Assembly: GCA_037043455.1 (NCBI GenBank)
Contig: JAWPHD010000007.1
Span: 868,001 to 932,000, forward strand
Length of the DNA: 64,000 nucleotides
Direction: 5' to 3'
Origin: Cyrtodaria siliqua
Lineage: Eukaryota > Mollusca > Bivalvia > Adapedonta > Hiatellidae
The notes beneath the pieces are model-generated. The model had not been told where the DNA came from. It searched no databases and saw nothing but the letters and a program-made list of their open reading frames with translations. Position numbers and translations under genes: made by a program. This document shows positions 1 to 13,061 of this stretch, in pieces. Position 1 is the stretch's first letter. The number at the start of each line of letters is the position of its first letter.

Positions 1-270
1 AAATATAATAATAGAAACATATAGATTGGTAGAGTGTTACCGTATACCAAATAATTCCACTAAATGCATGTCATAATTGTTTAAAACTGTATTTACAAAT
101 TAAATATGATCGTATGTTTTATTTTAAGAAAAAAATATAAATGTTGTTTTAAAAGTGCAAATGTTATACCAATTAAGTAATTGACAAATAATAGAACAGT
201 TTGCTCGTATGTGACAGATAATTTTATCAATTAACCAACAAACGCATTGTATTCATATTTTATAAGACAA
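1..270 (+). repeat. Inverse copy of the Penelope-like upstream region
   Basis: Matches the reverse complement of 33070-33300 (ATATGATCGTATGTTTTATTTTAAG, GTTTGCTCGTATGT). 1130-1260 likewise matches the reverse complement of 32705-32830. This is a + strand remnant of the same element, split by repeats. Confidence 0.6.
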
Positions 271-339
271 AAAATGTGTGTGTTTTTACCCAAAATCTTA
301 AGGTATCTATTTTTTCTTTCTTTACTTATGACATTATTA

Positions 340-402
340 CTTATGTTATTACTTACTGGTACTTTGGGATCATCAAGCCCAATATGTGGGGCTTTAAAGT
401 AG
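340..402 (+). repeat. LTR-like dispersed repeat, fragment
   Basis: TTATTACTTACTGGTACTTTGGGATCATCAAGCCCAAT block; interrupted at 402 by the Penelope-like tail. Confidence 0.6.
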
Positions 403-830
403 AAATAGATATAAAAATCGAACAGGAAAAGCAGCATTCAAGGACGATAGGCAACCACAAACACACACAGAAACAAAGAACAAATTTAAAGATGAATGAA
501 AGGCCAAATAAGACAAATAAGACATCACAAACACAAAAGGGTTGACAATAGAGCTACCGCTTTGGAACGGTCAGTGGCAAAAAAGGCCGCTGGGGGTTTA
601 AACCAGGTCTAGGATGCACCATACCCCACTTACCCTACTGTCAACCAAATAAAACAGGACAGTATAAATAAATAAATCCCAGTGCTCGTGTATCTATAAA
701 TGCAAACAATCAATAGCCTAGAAAGCCAAAAGAAGGCACTCAATGACTTGGCAGAAGCCAGAGCAACAAGATTTTGAGGGCACGACAAAACAAGACTGCA
801 GTCAAACATCAAATTTACCGTCCTCGCTCA
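403..830 (-). mobile_element. Penelope-like 3' tail copy
   Basis: The - strand matches 29733-30230: a CTTGAATGCTGCTTTTCCTGTTCG end, the TGACCGTTCCAAAGCGGTAG core and the TCTGGCTTCTGCCAAGTCATTGAG upstream block. It is inserted into an LTR-like repeat at about 402. Confidence 0.75.
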
Positions 831-837
831 AGCCGGT

Positions 838-1110
838 GCTAGGAGGCGTGTTGCATTTATATTACGTCTCATGGACGTACTCAATAAATCCGAGTCTCCT
901 GCTTTTATCTCTTGTTTGTGTTTGTTGCTTCCAAGGGACCCCTTCTTCAGTATTTATTGACATCACACTAGCGTTTGTTTAGTGCTGTGTGGCGGCAGTA
1001 AAATGTCGACCCGACTACAAATCAGTAGTGTTATTACTTACTGGTCCTTTGGGATCATCAAGTCCAATCTTTGTTGCTTCCAAGGGATCCCTTTTTCAGT
1101 ATTTATCAGA
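838..1110 (+). repeat. LTR-like dispersed repeat
   Basis: Contains CTCAATAAATCCGAGTCTCC, the GTGTTTGTTGCTTCCAAGGGA end, and then the start of a second unit (CAGTATTTATTGACATCACA through GGGATCATCAAGTCCAATC). Units are therefore head to tail, as in tandem or LTR-LTR junctions. Confidence 0.65.
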
Positions 1111-1257
1111 AAGTAATGACTTTTTTTTTTATAAAGGTCGAAATCATAACTATTCCTGCAGCTGATGTTTCGAACTAGAAAACTTCATAAATTTAATCAT
1201 TTTCAAAATCAAATTTAATTTTAATTTTCGCTGAAATTGTGAAAACCGAAAAAACAA

Positions 1258-2032
1258 CATATTCCACTTTTTTTACGTTCAGACGTACCAGACTACTGAA
1301 ATCTTAAACTACAAATTACAAGCATTAAATTATATATACTCTTATACTCTTTTTGAAGCGCTGTAGGCTTTCCGTATATCACGTTTTGTTTAATTGAGAA
1401 GAGTAATGTGTAGCCCAGTTTGGAAATTACTTAAAAAGATTATATGAAGATATAAAGTTAATTCCGTTAATTTGTGTAGACTATTTTTTGTGTCAATCAA
1501 CAGCCGATAGTTGGTGGTGTCACGGTTTTGAAGTTCTGATCGCCATTTTGATAGTTTAGCTATGGTCATGTGACAAATTATCATGTGATCGCAGGCTTCT
1601 TTCTTAGACGTCGACAGAGGTCAATGTAATGGACAGAGGTCAATGTAATGGCCTCTGTGAGAGATATCGCTCAGTTGTATGCACGGTTGTGTGTGGCGTG
1701 TCATATAATTTGTTTCTGTGTATCCTTGTTATTGTTGTTTGCTTTTAATGCGTGTTTTCAATTGCTGTGTTCTGTGAATTTCCTGTTTATATTCCTAATT
1801 CGGATCATTTAAGTTTAAAGCTTAAAGACTATTGGTCCGCCATCTTTAAAGAAAAAGATCCACAAATGTTGAACAAAATGCGAAATAAATCGGTCCAATG
1901 AATAGAATAGTCCATTTATCCACCGAGAGCAGACGAGACATCATCTCTTATCACATCATCCAAATTTCAAAGTACGCCATTGAAAACAATGATGTTCTTT
2001 CAATGGCACGTTGTTTCAAAATAAGTATGGAC
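1258..2032 (+). repeat. Direct duplication, copy A
   Basis: Matches 2048-3852 with two large gaps: CCACTTTTTTTACGTTCAGAC, GAAGCGCTGTAGGCTTTCCG and GAGCAGACGAGACATCATCT blocks appear in the same order. This copy has an unfilled TA at 1908-1909. No coding sequence is recognised. Confidence 0.8.
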
Positions 2033-2125
2033 GACAAATAGAAAGAAAAAAATCCACTTTTTTTTACGTTCAGACATATCAGACTACTATAATCTTAAAC
2101 TACAATTTACAAGCATTAATTTATA

Positions 2126-2362
2126 TATACGTTTTTTTAATTTGTATTGGTGTTACTTTTATAATTGAAATGTTTTGTTTCAAAACATCATTCTGTACCT
2201 TTTTTCAAAAATACGATGCAGCAGCAAAATTAGGAAGCACAAACTAGTTATTGTCATAATGTTTTAATTAGACTTGACATTAAAATAACCATATTCGACG
2301 AGAATGTCAAGATATTTGATTCAGTTACAAAATGAAAGTGTTACATTATAAGTTCAACACCT
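2126..2362 (-). repeat. TIR-element fragment (ACGAGAGGTGTTCAAC family)
   Basis: - strand starts CAAGAGGTGTTGAACTTATA and follows 29461-29730 over its length. It is missing from copy A of the duplication, so it inserted after it. The left end has no matching TIR. Confidence 0.55.
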
Positions 2363-2913
2363 CTTGTACTCTTTTTGAAGCGCTGTAGGCTTTCCGTATA
2401 TCACAATATGTTTTGTTTAATTGAGAAGAGTAATAATGTATAGCCCAGTTCGGAAATTATTTAAAAAGATTATGTCCCTTCATATAAAGTTAATTCAGTT
2501 CATTTGTTTAGACTTTTTGTGTCAATCAACAACCGATAGTTGGTGGTGTCACGGTGTTGAAGTTCTGATCGCCATTTTGATAGTTTAGCTATGGTCATGT
2601 GACAAATTATCGCGTTATCGCAGGCTACTTTCTTAGACGTTGACAGCGGTCAATGTAATGGCCTCTGTGAGAGATTGCTCAGTTGTATGCACGGTTGTGT
2701 GTGGTGTGTCATATAATTGCTTCTGTGTATCCTTGTAATTGTTGTTTGTTTTAATACGTGTTTTCAATTGCTGTGTTCTGTGAATTTCCTGTTTTTATTA
2801 CTAATTCGGATCATTTAAGTTTAAAGCTTAAGGTCTATTGGCCGCCATCTTTAACGAAAAAGATCGAGAATGCTGAACCAAATGCGAAATAAATCGATCC
2901 AATGAATAGAATA

Positions 2914-3730
2914 CAGTCCACACTCAGTATCTCGAATTTCAAGGGACCGGGAGAAAAGTTCGAGCTATCCGAAGTTCGAATTGAACAATTTTGGCAGACT
3001 TTTCTTCAATTGTATAACCCCACACACCACTATACATATATATTACCGATATTAGCCGATTTGTAATGAAATTAATGTTTTCTTCATTCATATATGTTGA
3101 TGAATATGATTCTTTACTGTTATAATTTCATTCAGATCAAACAGGAAAATGCAATTACATAAATTACTGATTGTTATTAGCACGCTCAAATTTGAGACCT
3201 GTATTGCAGCATGCTACTTTCGTTTTGTCAGTTTGTATATTCGGGCATAGCATGTTAAAGCCGTATAAGAAAACTTTTTGGTAATAAAATAAATCAGCAA
3301 AATTTTTATGATTTCATATTTTATTAAAAACATAGAAAGGCATGTATACAATATTTTTACAAATGATACGTTTCGTCTAATCAAATTAGTATAATTTTTA
3401 TAATTGTTTTAACCCACGTGATGGCCTTTGTTTTCAATTATCGTAAACAAACTTCCTCGATAACAAGCCATGAAAATCAGAGTCAAGAACATAAACTAAC
3501 AAATATGTCACAATGATTTAATTAGTTGTGTCACAGGTTAAACCAGCTCAGCAATAATCACCTTTTGTTTGCTTCACAATCATATTCAGTGTGATCAAAC
3601 TTGCATTCGGCACTTCAATTGAACTTCGAATTAGCGAATTAAATAAAAGGAATAAAATTGGGACCGTGACAAAAAATCGGCTTAAGCGGAAATTCGAAGT
3701 AAGCGAGTTTGAGTTACTGAGAATGAACTG
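2914..3730. mobile_element. Pogo/Tigger-like non-autonomous DNA transposon
   Basis: Imperfect terminal inverted repeats: CAGTCCACACTCAGTATCTCGAA at the left and CAGTTCATTCTCAGTAACTCAAA as the complement of the right end (18 of 23 match). It is flanked by TA (2912-2913, 3731-3732). CAGT...TATCTCGAA ends are typical of the pogo/Tigger group. No transposase is seen in 817 bp. Confidence 0.75.
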
Positions 3731-3852
3731 TAGTCCATTTATATCCCGAGAGCAGACGAGACATCATCTCTTATCACATCATCCAAATTTCAAAGTACGA
3801 CATTGAAAACAATGATGTTCTTTCAATGATATGCGGTTTTAAAATAAGTATG

Positions 3853-5827
3853 GTGACGTCGACGGACTTTCTCTGTCAATATATTATAACCAGCAACTTT
3901 ATGTGTGTTTGTGTTAAACACAATTCTAAAACAAAACTAACTGGCCTTTATGCTTGTCTATATTCAAATAAAACCGCTCACAATATATAATTCCGATCAA
4001 ATGAACTGTTCATCCGATTGTTTCACCATACCACGTTTCACTTTGAAATGTACCTCACGCTTTTCATATGTATCAGGTGTGTATTGAGGCATATAGCATA
4101 TAAAGAAAATATTTTGACAATGCGAACTGTAGATGATGTGATGAATGGATTATTTTATTCCTCTGCTCACTCTGGATAAATCGACTATTCATGGACCAAT
4201 TTATTTCACATAAATGGCAAAAGCCATAAATGGCAAAAACAACTTTGAGTGAAATGTATCTTATTTTTCGGATATAAAGGGCACTATTTCTGTCATATAT
4301 TAAGTATTCTTTCTGATATTATGTTCACATAAGTAGTTTTGAATTACTGTCAAGTACTATATGGTTGACAATGCTCTTGCCTAAATTAGGAGTTTGGTTG
4401 ACAATTTCACTTGACCACATCTTATCCATTTTGTATCGTTTTTTTAAGATGGCGGACCAATAGTTCTCTAAGTACATTTCTTCCCTTCCTGATAACTGTA
4501 AAATGTTATGGTTGTCTTAGTGACTTTTCTTCATATACTTATTTAGCATGTCTGGTCATTATGAAAGCTAGAACTATTATGGGCCAAACTAATAATGTTA
4601 AAGTTAAATCTAGATATTATGTTAAAACACGATGAAATGGTATTACAAAAGTAAACAACTCGAGTTCACACTTACCGAATATTAAGGTTCTTGCTGCCAT
4701 ATGCTCATTTTGAGTAGTTGTCTGAGCCTTTTAACAAGAACTTATGTGTTATGTTATTCCAGGCTATTGAAAATTAATGAATTTGTCGGCATTTTTTCAG
4801 ACTTATATAAAGGCTTCTTAAAGGTAAGATTATGGTTGTGGTAGATCCTTCGCCCAAGTATCAACAATATTGTCTTGCATAGGTGTACATACATAAGGCG
4901 GACAAATAGACGTAAGAGTCAGAAGTAAGTAGTTTTGAGATGGCGCCTTAGATCACTCATCCACCCAAGAGTTTAACAGTTTGTTCTCTTGTAGCTCTAC
5001 CTTCTGTGGAGTCATTGAGTAATTACTTTGTGGCTTTTAGGCTTTCTTTATTGTATACACTAAACCAAATTGCTAAGTACCAACCTAAGAATATGTCAAT
5101 AATATCCTCATTGTTTTGTGTATTTTGAGCTTGATTAGAGATACGGTTAAACTGCAAAATAACGAGTGTAAATTGTCTGCTCTGATTGCATGAACATATT
5201 TTAAAACTTTGAAGTCAATGTGTTTTATTAGAAATAAGTTATAACTCTTATACAACTGGGTATATAGGATTTTATTAAGTACTTCGAATTAGTGAAGCTT
5301 TAGATGTTCCTAATTCTACAATATGCCAGTTAAAGTTATTTTGACATCATGTTTTACTAGCATTACCACTATAAATGCGTTTGCAAAAACAAAATCTAAA
5401 TATTTAATGTTAACGCTGGATTATAGTTACTTGAATTTCAAACAATATTCAATTTAACGGGAGGTAATTTAAGATTATCCGTATTTCATTTTTTATAGAC
5501 GGAAAATCTGCGATAAATGGGTCAATTTTTTTTTATGTTTTTTTTCTATTATTTCATACCAATTTTAAGAATTTTATATCTTTAAGCGATCTTTGACTCA
5601 TGTTATGTATTTTATCAGTACATTTCATGTTTTCATATTAAGGGAGGGTAACTCTCAAAAGATGTAACAATTTAAACACAAAATAAATGTTTTACAAACT
5701 ATGGGTCAGAACAAAATACTTATATATCTTATATATCTATTCTAAAATATATTTAAAATAAGAAAATTAGTTAAGATACAAAAGTTGATTCTTAGAAATT
5801 TTGTTCAGTGTATATACATGATCATTG
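3853..5827. other. No recognisable feature
   Basis: AT-rich sequence. I see no gene, repeat family or structured element; short open frames look random. Confidence 0.6.
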
Positions 5828-6143
5828 GTGTGTTTTACTTATATTTCCTATTAATGCTGCCTTGTTTGTTCGAGATTATAACCTGGCGAGGATATCTTTG
5901 TTTAGAATGTCCCGTTTATTGGGGTGACAAAAGGGTAAGAGTGAGGTTTCGTGAACCCTAGAACCTCGTTTAAACCCCCAGTGGCCTTTTTTTGCCACTG
6001 ACCTATTGTCAACCCTTTTGTGCCTTTGATGTCTTATCTTGCTTTTTATTCTTTTATTCATCTTTAAAGTTGTTCTTTGTCTCTGTGTGTGTTTGTGGTC
6101 GTTGAATGCTACTTTTCCTGTTCGATTTGTATATCTACTTTTA
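5828..6143 (+). mobile_element. Penelope-like 3' tail copy
   Basis: + strand copy beginning in the ACTTATATTTCCTATTAATGC block and ending CCTGTTCGATTTGTATATC. It contains the GTGGCCTTTTTTTGCCACTG hairpin core. Confidence 0.7.
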
Positions 6144-6607
6144 CTACAACGTGTTACTATTTGCACCAAGATCAAATAATAAGAAAATTTCCGATTTGAA
6201 GTCAAATGTTTCTTACCACTCAATCACCAACCTTTGCAGCTCTGCATTGTGATCTTTTCATGTGCATGTTTATTAACCGCGGAATAGGCCTTACGTTTTG
6301 CTTGCATCGAGCAAGTTATTGTCGTTTTGCGTGACTGGAGTATTTGAATAGAAAATATGGAAGCAACGAACACAACACGAGAGGAAGTAACTTTTCATTT
6401 CTCACATAAGTGCTAATTTTAAAACTAACGCTGATTGTTTTACCTTTTAATGAAATTGTCTTTGAAAGTGCATGGTAATATTAACATATTGAGAAACTTG
6501 AAGTGCCACTGAATATGTTTGACAACTTACCGTCATCAAAGAAACATATATAAGGCAAATATGTCAAACGCACACTTTACTTTTGCACGTATAGGATAGA
6601 TGCTGTG

Positions 6608-6715
6608 TAGAGAAATCTTCACCATTTAGAAGGGAGGAGAAATCTTTACCATTAAGAAGGGAGGGAGCATAGCAACCGACCGCGGTTGCTTAATGGTGAA
6701 TATTTCTCTTCAAAC
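6608..6715. repeat. Small inverted repeat
   Basis: AGAGAAATCTTCACCATT and AATGGTGAATATTTCTCT are inverted, with a direct repeat of GAGAAATCTT.ACCATT between them. Confidence 0.5.
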
Positions 6716-7166
6716 TCTATCCGACTTATTGTTTACCATAGTTTTATCGATATTCTCTATATACGTCACCCTCTAACCTGTGAAGAACGCTGGTAGTAAA
6801 TTCTTCATGAATAAATGTAGCCTGTATTTAAATTCTGAGCCATCTGATTGGTTTAAAAAGTAGGGTAAAGACTAACACTTTTGAGGTCACTGCCTTAAAT
6901 TTCTTTTAATCGTGCAGTTTAAAATTTTAACAAAGTTCAGTGTGTGACCATGTTTAAGATTGACATTGAGACCTTTACTTCAGTTTTTAAAAGACAAACT
7001 ATAAAACGTATTGAGGTAAACAAATTCAGTCTGCAAAGTTCCAATCCGACAACCCAATTAGAATAATTATTCTGTAAGAAAAAGGGAACAAAATGATAAG
7101 ACCACCCACCCCACTCTCTCACCAAACCCATAATTTTTTTTCAATAATTCACCTACAATTGCTTTT

Positions 7167-7382
7167 TTACTTATTACGTGGTCCGAGTATTAACGTTCAT
7201 ACCCCATCCAAAACGGGGTTGGCTGGGGTATGAAATAAAACCTTAATTTCGGCTTAAAAAGTTTGCATATCACGTAAACAAATGTTTTTAAACGTGTTTT
7301 ATTGTCGAAATATGCGTTATAAAATCTTGCTAATGTAAGCTTTTCCATCGCTTAATGGAATTAAGGCGGGACCACGTAATGA
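7167..7382. mobile_element. MITE with TACGTGGTCC ends
   Basis: Ends TTACGTGGTCC...GGACCACGTAA. The interior has CATACCCCATCCAAAACGGGGTTGGCTGGGGTATG, itself a hairpin. It matches 57888-58165 in the opposite orientation and a decayed copy at 45890-45980. Confidence 0.7.
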
Positions 7383-8056
7383 GTTTATGAACTGGTAACA
7401 TTACACCGATGTCATAATAACCTGTACTGTGTCAACCTTGCTTTCATTTATTCGTGTATGTATCTTGTATCATATCTGTCATAACGCTGATTAGACAAAA
7501 TAAATAGACATGATAACATAAATTAAATAAAGCAGTGTTTTTTTTAATTTCCCTTTGATAACCAAAACTCTATTTAATCTCAATGGTTATTAGCTGTCGG
7601 TAAAAAGATTTGCCTAATGGATGAAGAACAGGACAAAATGGCAAATTGATAAAATAAAATGTTTTTTGAGGAATGATGAATTCTAATTAAAGTTAAAAAA
7701 AATCACGTGATGCAATTATTACCCTGATAATAAATTGTGCTTAATTAGACAGAAACAAATAAATCAAAAAGGCGGAATAGATTGGAATGTGTAGTATGGT
7801 TGGTGAAATTACCTTTGATGAATGCAAAGCATTAAATCGTACAAACCAAAATTTCTGATGGGGAGGAATCATACCATGCTCTTAATTCCAATAAATGGCA
7901 GTTGAAGAACGGTAGTAATTCTGAAAGGGTCACTAAGTATACCATACTACAAAACGTCTCAGCTCGTTGGTTATTTAAAAACCTAAATGGGCTAAGCCCA
8001 GCTCGGTGTTTAAGTGAATTTACTCTTTTGAGACCGGACTCTAGAAGATATGTAAT

Positions 8057-8165
8057 AGATAGAGTATGATCTCATTAAGTTGGTTGATTTAAACATCGAG
8101 ATGGGCGTAGCCCATCGAGGTGTTTAAATTAAAAACGAGATGAAACCATACTCTATTTGTTTTGT
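8057..8165. mobile_element. Small palindromic element
   Basis: AGAGTATGATCTCATT...AACGAGATGAAACCATACTCT with an inner ATCGAGATGGGCGTAGCCCATCGAG hairpin. It matches 17745-17855, and a weaker relative lies at 7950-8045. Confidence 0.6.
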
Positions 8166-8510
8166 AGCATGTCCATTTCAGCTCCCTGCTCTCTTTCATA
8201 GATAATTAATCCACATTGCTTAGTACTGGTTCTACCCAGGAAGCCATCGAGAGTGATTAATAAATATGTTTAAACTTAAAGCACAATCATTCAGTGTTTA
8301 ACAGATAGAACTATAAAGTAAACCATACATTACATGTGGAACATCTTTAGGGTAAATGGGATACTATTACAATGCCTTTTATTATCAAATTTATTAGGTT
8401 TGGCACGGAAACGCAGAATAGCCCGGCAGAGCCTAACGATTTAGAGTCCCCTACCGGTCCCTGAGGGACAATAAACTCCCCTACCCGTGGTAATCAGAGG
8501 GACTATATGA

Positions 8511-9420
8511 TTGCACTCCGTCAGTCAGTCAGTCTCTCTGTCTGTCTGTCTGTCATGTTTCGTTTTAGTTTTCCTTATCAATGGAACTTCAACACAAGTT
8601 GCGACTTATAAAACTTATTCGGGTCACTTGATCAAAAGTCAAGGTCACTGTTACTATAAATATAACATTGGTCTCCGCTCAATGACTTTAGTTTCACTTG
8701 AGGGATTTTAACAAATCTTCATCACAAGGTGCGGCTTATGGACAAAACGTTTGGCATTGATTTTAATATCATTCAGTTTAATGTCAAGGTCACTGTCACT
8801 CCATATAGAAAATTAGTTTTCGCGTAAAAGCATTTGATTCCCCAGATTCATGTTAACGAAACGTCAAGATAAGGGACGGCTCATAAAAGGAACGCTTGGG
8901 ACCAATGTCGTTCGGTTCATTTGGTCTTTACATTCAATAGAACATTGGTTTGCACTCAATAACTTTAATAACTCCTAGTGTTTTCAAGAAATTGTTTGGG
9001 ACATTGATCTAGGGTCAAGGTCAAGGTTAGTAAAAATACTATTATGAAACGGGTCAGGTGTCTAAAGAGCAATGAAGTGGTTATGTACATTGTGATATTT
9101 AGATTAATATTAACAGCGGTAGAGGTGACTAAAATTTCGTTTTAAGGGCAATGAGCGGGATTTTAAAAAGACTGCAATAAGGCTCGGCTCATAAAGCAAA
9201 AGCTCGGAAATGTTTACCGGGTAAAAGGTCAAGGTCATTGTTTATATATATAGAAACCTGGTTTACGCTCAATAACTTTACTTTTCCTCGCAGGATTTTA
9301 ACGAAACTTCACCACAAGTTGTAGTTTATGGAGAGAAGACTTGGAATGCTTATTCGGATCATTTTGTCAAAGGTCAAGGTCCCTGTTACTATAAATATAA
9401 ACTGGTTTTCCGGGTGGGGG
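8511..9420 (+). repeat. Diverged tandem repeat with (GTCT)n start
   Basis: Begins with (TCAG)n/(GTCT)n, then repeated blocks of roughly 140-160 bp containing GTCAAGGTCACTGTTACTAT, CGCTCAATAACTTT and AACTTCA.CACAAGTTG. This is a common pattern in bivalve intergenic DNA. The short open frames here are not genes. Confidence 0.7.
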
Positions 9421-9929
9421 GCATGCCCCCAGAACCCTCCCTACCCGCAGAATCGATGCCCTTGCACCACACACCCCGCTCCACTGTCCAAAGTTTGCAG
9501 TTAGCTACAGCAGTACTGTAAAGAATTAACACATCTATATGAACAACAACTGATTTGTCTTTCAGGATCCTTGCAGATGTTGCCACCTTCTGTCAAGTGG
9601 CATTTCCAAGTTCCAGCTCTGAGACTGAGCCTAGCCCTTGGTAAGCTAAAGCAATACACTTTAGTATATTTGACCCCTGTGATATAGCTTAATTAGGCTA
9701 ATAATATAGCAATAGTTCGAGCCACTCCGAGAGTGAAATACCTAAGCTACTCTTACTAGCAAATGTAAGAGGGAAATTCGGGACCGTACCTTAGGCTATC
9801 GAATATATTTCTATGGTTCTTTAACGTGGATTTATAAATGAAGATTTTAATAAGCTTAAGAAATATTAGATACCGATTTATTTGGGTGGCAGAACCCGAT
9901 TTGTACAGAGTTTTTTAAATTCTCATTAA

Positions 9930-10277
9930 AGTAGCCATCCCGCCAACAACAGCCACATTTTATTAACATTATGTACACTGTTTTTAAACCTACTGATGAC
10001 AAAGTATATATATAACTTACATATTTTGAGAATCCAAATTCTACATACACAGTATAAACGGCTTTAACCAGCCGGACCAAACCCCAAAACTGGAGCGTCG
10101 AATTAAAGAGTTACCATCATGTTATGGATATTCAATCACAGGTATTCTAAGAACCTATTAATAAACCTATACTTTTAATCGGCACATATACACTGTTATA
10201 TGACCTGAACACCTGGATAGAGTTTCGATAAACGGTTTTCTAGTGTAATTTTGTAGTTATTTGGCGGGATAGCTACT
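9930..10277. mobile_element. MITE with AAAGTAGC-ATCCCGCCA ends
   Basis: Left TTAAAGTAGCCATCCCGCCA and right TGGCGGGATAGCTACTTTAA form terminal inverted repeats of about 18 bp. The interior matches 11505-11830 (reverse), 13062-13140 and 13985-14290. Confidence 0.7.
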
Positions 10278-10279
10278 TT

Positions 10280-11174
10280 AAAAAAAAAGAGGAGTGATAA
10301 GGGAGTCGGTCAGGTTACAAAAACTAATTATTTTTCAATAAAATCCCCTTCACCGAATACGCACCTGTACTGTAGATTGTCACTGAGGCTCGTTATACTT
10401 TTTGACCGACAGTGCCGCGTCGAAAATGTTATCGTTTTAGCGTGTAATTTTGATAAAGAAATAACATGGTTATCGTAACATGTAGCACACGTCATATACT
10501 ATATAAGCTTAAACAACATATTTGGAGTATCTCCTTGTATTTAATTAAAAACGAACACAAGCGTTATCATTTTTAAACGCATTTTAACAACGGCATCTCT
10601 TACGAGTTATTTCCCCTCGCTTCGAAATTTTAAAAGTGCGAATCTCGCAATTTCTCGCGTAGTAAAGCTTCTAAAGTCAATACAGCTGCAGATGACGAAA
10701 CTTAAAGGGGAACAGAGATTCTAGTTGTGTAATATTTTCTCAATCTTCGAAATTACGTGTTTGAATAAAAAAGGAAAATGGCGACCGTTTCACTTTTTTT
10801 TTACGTTGACGGAAAATGACGTACTACTTTCCGTTGTCATGTGTTGCTATGAAAAGTGGACGTCGGAGCTAAATAACCACTCTGCTTCCCACCTGTATAT
10901 TCAGTTGGTTACGGCACTCAACGTTCGTTGTCTTGAAGTTCTAAGTCAGGTATAATTAGCTAGGTAGTAAAAGGCACTGACACTGCATTATCTGTATACA
11001 TAAAAATATAAAACACTAATATCCTCAATAAAGTATACGTAGGAATTTAAAGCTTAAGTACATTTAAAATATGGTGATTGTGTTTTATAGAAACATAATT
11101 TGCAAACGCGAAAAGAGGCAGGAATCCTCGAAAAGTATCAAACCCTGTAAACAATATTTTGATTTGCAGATTAA
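10280..11174. other. No recognisable feature
   Basis: No coding or repeat signal. The open frame at 10725-10955 has no domain and no splice support. Confidence 0.5.
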
Positions 11175-11490
11175 ACCAGGCTGACGAGGCCCAGTGGATA
11201 GCTGGGTGGACTTGAAATCAAAAGAACCCGGGTTCAAGTCTCACAGGTGCCACTAAGTTAACGTCGTTGTGTGCTTGAGCAAGACACATTATCGTAGCCT
11301 CGTCCGGACTTAAACCGGGCGGTCGGTGTATCGGAGTCTATCCATGAGCACGTTAAAGAACCATAGGAATATATTCGTTAGTAAGAGCAGGACTTATTCC
11401 CGGATTCAAATGTATCCTTCTCCTCTCTCCCTGGGACGGCTCTAAATAACCTATAAGGTGTCGATGAGCCGTAAAAGAAACGAACCAGCC
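11175..11490 (+). mobile_element. tRNA-derived SINE (family A)
   Basis: tRNA-like head with box A-like AGTGGATAGCTGG and box B GGTTCAAGTCT. The body holds GCACGTTAAAGAACCATAGG and GGGACGGCTCTAAATAACC, and the 3' end GAGCCGTAAA. Three more copies at 18966, 56141 and 56462. Confidence 0.75.
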
Positions 11491-11504
11491 AAATAACAGC
11501 AAAA

Positions 11505-11830
11505 TTGCAAAATCGTGTATCAAAACTCTAACCGGGTGGTCAGGTCATATAATAATGCATATGTGCCGATTAAAAGTAAATGTTTATTAACGGGTTCTTA
11601 AAATATCCGTGATAGAATATGCGTAAAATAATTCGAGGCTCCAGTTCCGGGGTTTGGCCTGGGTAGCTAAAGCCGTTTATATTGTGTCTGAAGACTTTGG
11701 ATTCTCAAAATATGTAAGTTATATATATATATACCTCATCGTCAATACGTTTAAAAACGGGTGAACGTAATATGTAAAATGTGGCTGTTGTTGGCAGGAT
11801 AGCTGTTGTCGGTGGAATAGCAACAGTTAA
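11505..11830. mobile_element. Same MITE, reverse copy
   Basis: Blocks ATGTGCCGATTAAAAGTAAA, TCCAGTTCCGGGGTTTGGCC and ATTCTCAAAATATGTAAG are the reverse complement of those at 10010-10230. It ends TTGGCAGGATAGCTGTTG. Confidence 0.65.
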
Positions 11831-12200
11831 TTTAAACAACAGTCAATTCAATTCATGTGTCAGTGGTGCTAATAACAATTCAGTTATTATTCAATTATTC
11901 GTATCCATGAATTTGTTTTTAAAGGCATGTAATGAGTGTACTCGTACATGATTAATGTAGTGTAATTAATCGATAACTGATTCATAGGCTATGATTAAAA
12001 TCATCTTTATGATGATTAAACCATTTTATTTCAATATTCCGATTCAATAATAATCAAGTTCGTCCTCACGTGGTCGTCCCCATGCCTATTCATTTGTCTT
12101 CCTCTATTCGCCAACACGTTCGCTGTCTGCAGTGATTGATAATCAGCAAATGAACATCTTGGAGGGTAGACTGTGGTTATAGACGCATATAAGCATGTTA

Positions 12201-12630
12201 TTATACTGAAAGAAAAAAGAAACGCGACACGGGAATTTCCGGTATATATTGTAAAAAAAGGTTGCAGTAAGTTATAGAACGGACACAACTGTGATGTTGT
12301 AGAAGTTTTAATCACAATACACATTGTAACAAGAAATTCATAAATGATGAAATTCCTTTTTGAAAAATTGAGCCAGTTCTGTATTGTATTTAACGTAAAG
12401 AGTTTGCAAAATTGTGCATCCTAAGTTGCGCCAAGCGCCAAACGCGTACTCTGTCAATATTGAAAGTTTGCAGGAATACTATTTGCTTTGTTACGTGTTG
12501 TTTTAGTCTTTTTTCCGAAAGGAAAGATCTTACGTAGCCATGCAGCATTCGATTAACAGCAGCAGATTGTACATACAATATATAGCGGAAATTCCCGTGT
12601 CGCGTTTCTGTTTCCTTTCAGTATATAAAC
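12201..12630. mobile_element. TIR element with TATACTGAAAGAAAAAAGAAAC ends
   Basis: About 50-bp inverted ends: TATACTGAAAGAAAAAAGAA...GCGACACGGGAATTTCC against GGAAATTCCCGTGTCGCGTT...TTTCAGTATA. No transposase. Related copies at 13141-13690 and 34944-35292. Confidence 0.8.
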
Positions 12631-12929
12631 TAGGGATATATCGTCCGTTTCACGTAATTTCACAGATTTAATTAATAAATCGCGGTCGAAATACCTCCTA
12701 CCGCCAGTAGTCTTTTAATTAATTAAATCATTTTGATGAACATAGAATGTATAGGAAAAAAAATTCTGTTTACGATGTTATTTGTTTATGAGTGACGTGC
12801 AGATTTTAGATATTTAAGTTAACTCATTAAATGGTTAATATTATGTAAAATAAAACACCAGCTCCAACGTCTGCTGAAAATTATACAAATGTGGTTATCG
12901 TTTTTATTTGTTCGTTGTTTTTTTTTAGG

Positions 12930-13055
12930 GTTTTTACGTCATTATTTAGCAAAATTTAGGCTATGTACGACGGTCGATTTTTAGTGGCGGAGGCAGACCA
13001 CCCTTATTCTTTGGTATACCTCCCACCATCCGTGATAAACGACTCTTCCTCACTT
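12930..13055 (-). mobile_element. SINE family B fragment
   Basis: The - strand has GAGGAAGAGTCG, GGATGGTGGGAGGT and GGTCTGCCTCCGCCAC; head missing. Confidence 0.6.
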
Positions 13056-13061
13056 ACATAT

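Larger units (their letters stand above)
2048..3852 (+). repeat. Direct duplication, copy B (with two insertions)
   Basis: Same blocks as copy A. It has an extra segment at about 2126-2362 that is the reverse complement of 29461-29730 in part, and an 817-bp transposon at 2914-3730. Confidence 0.8.
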
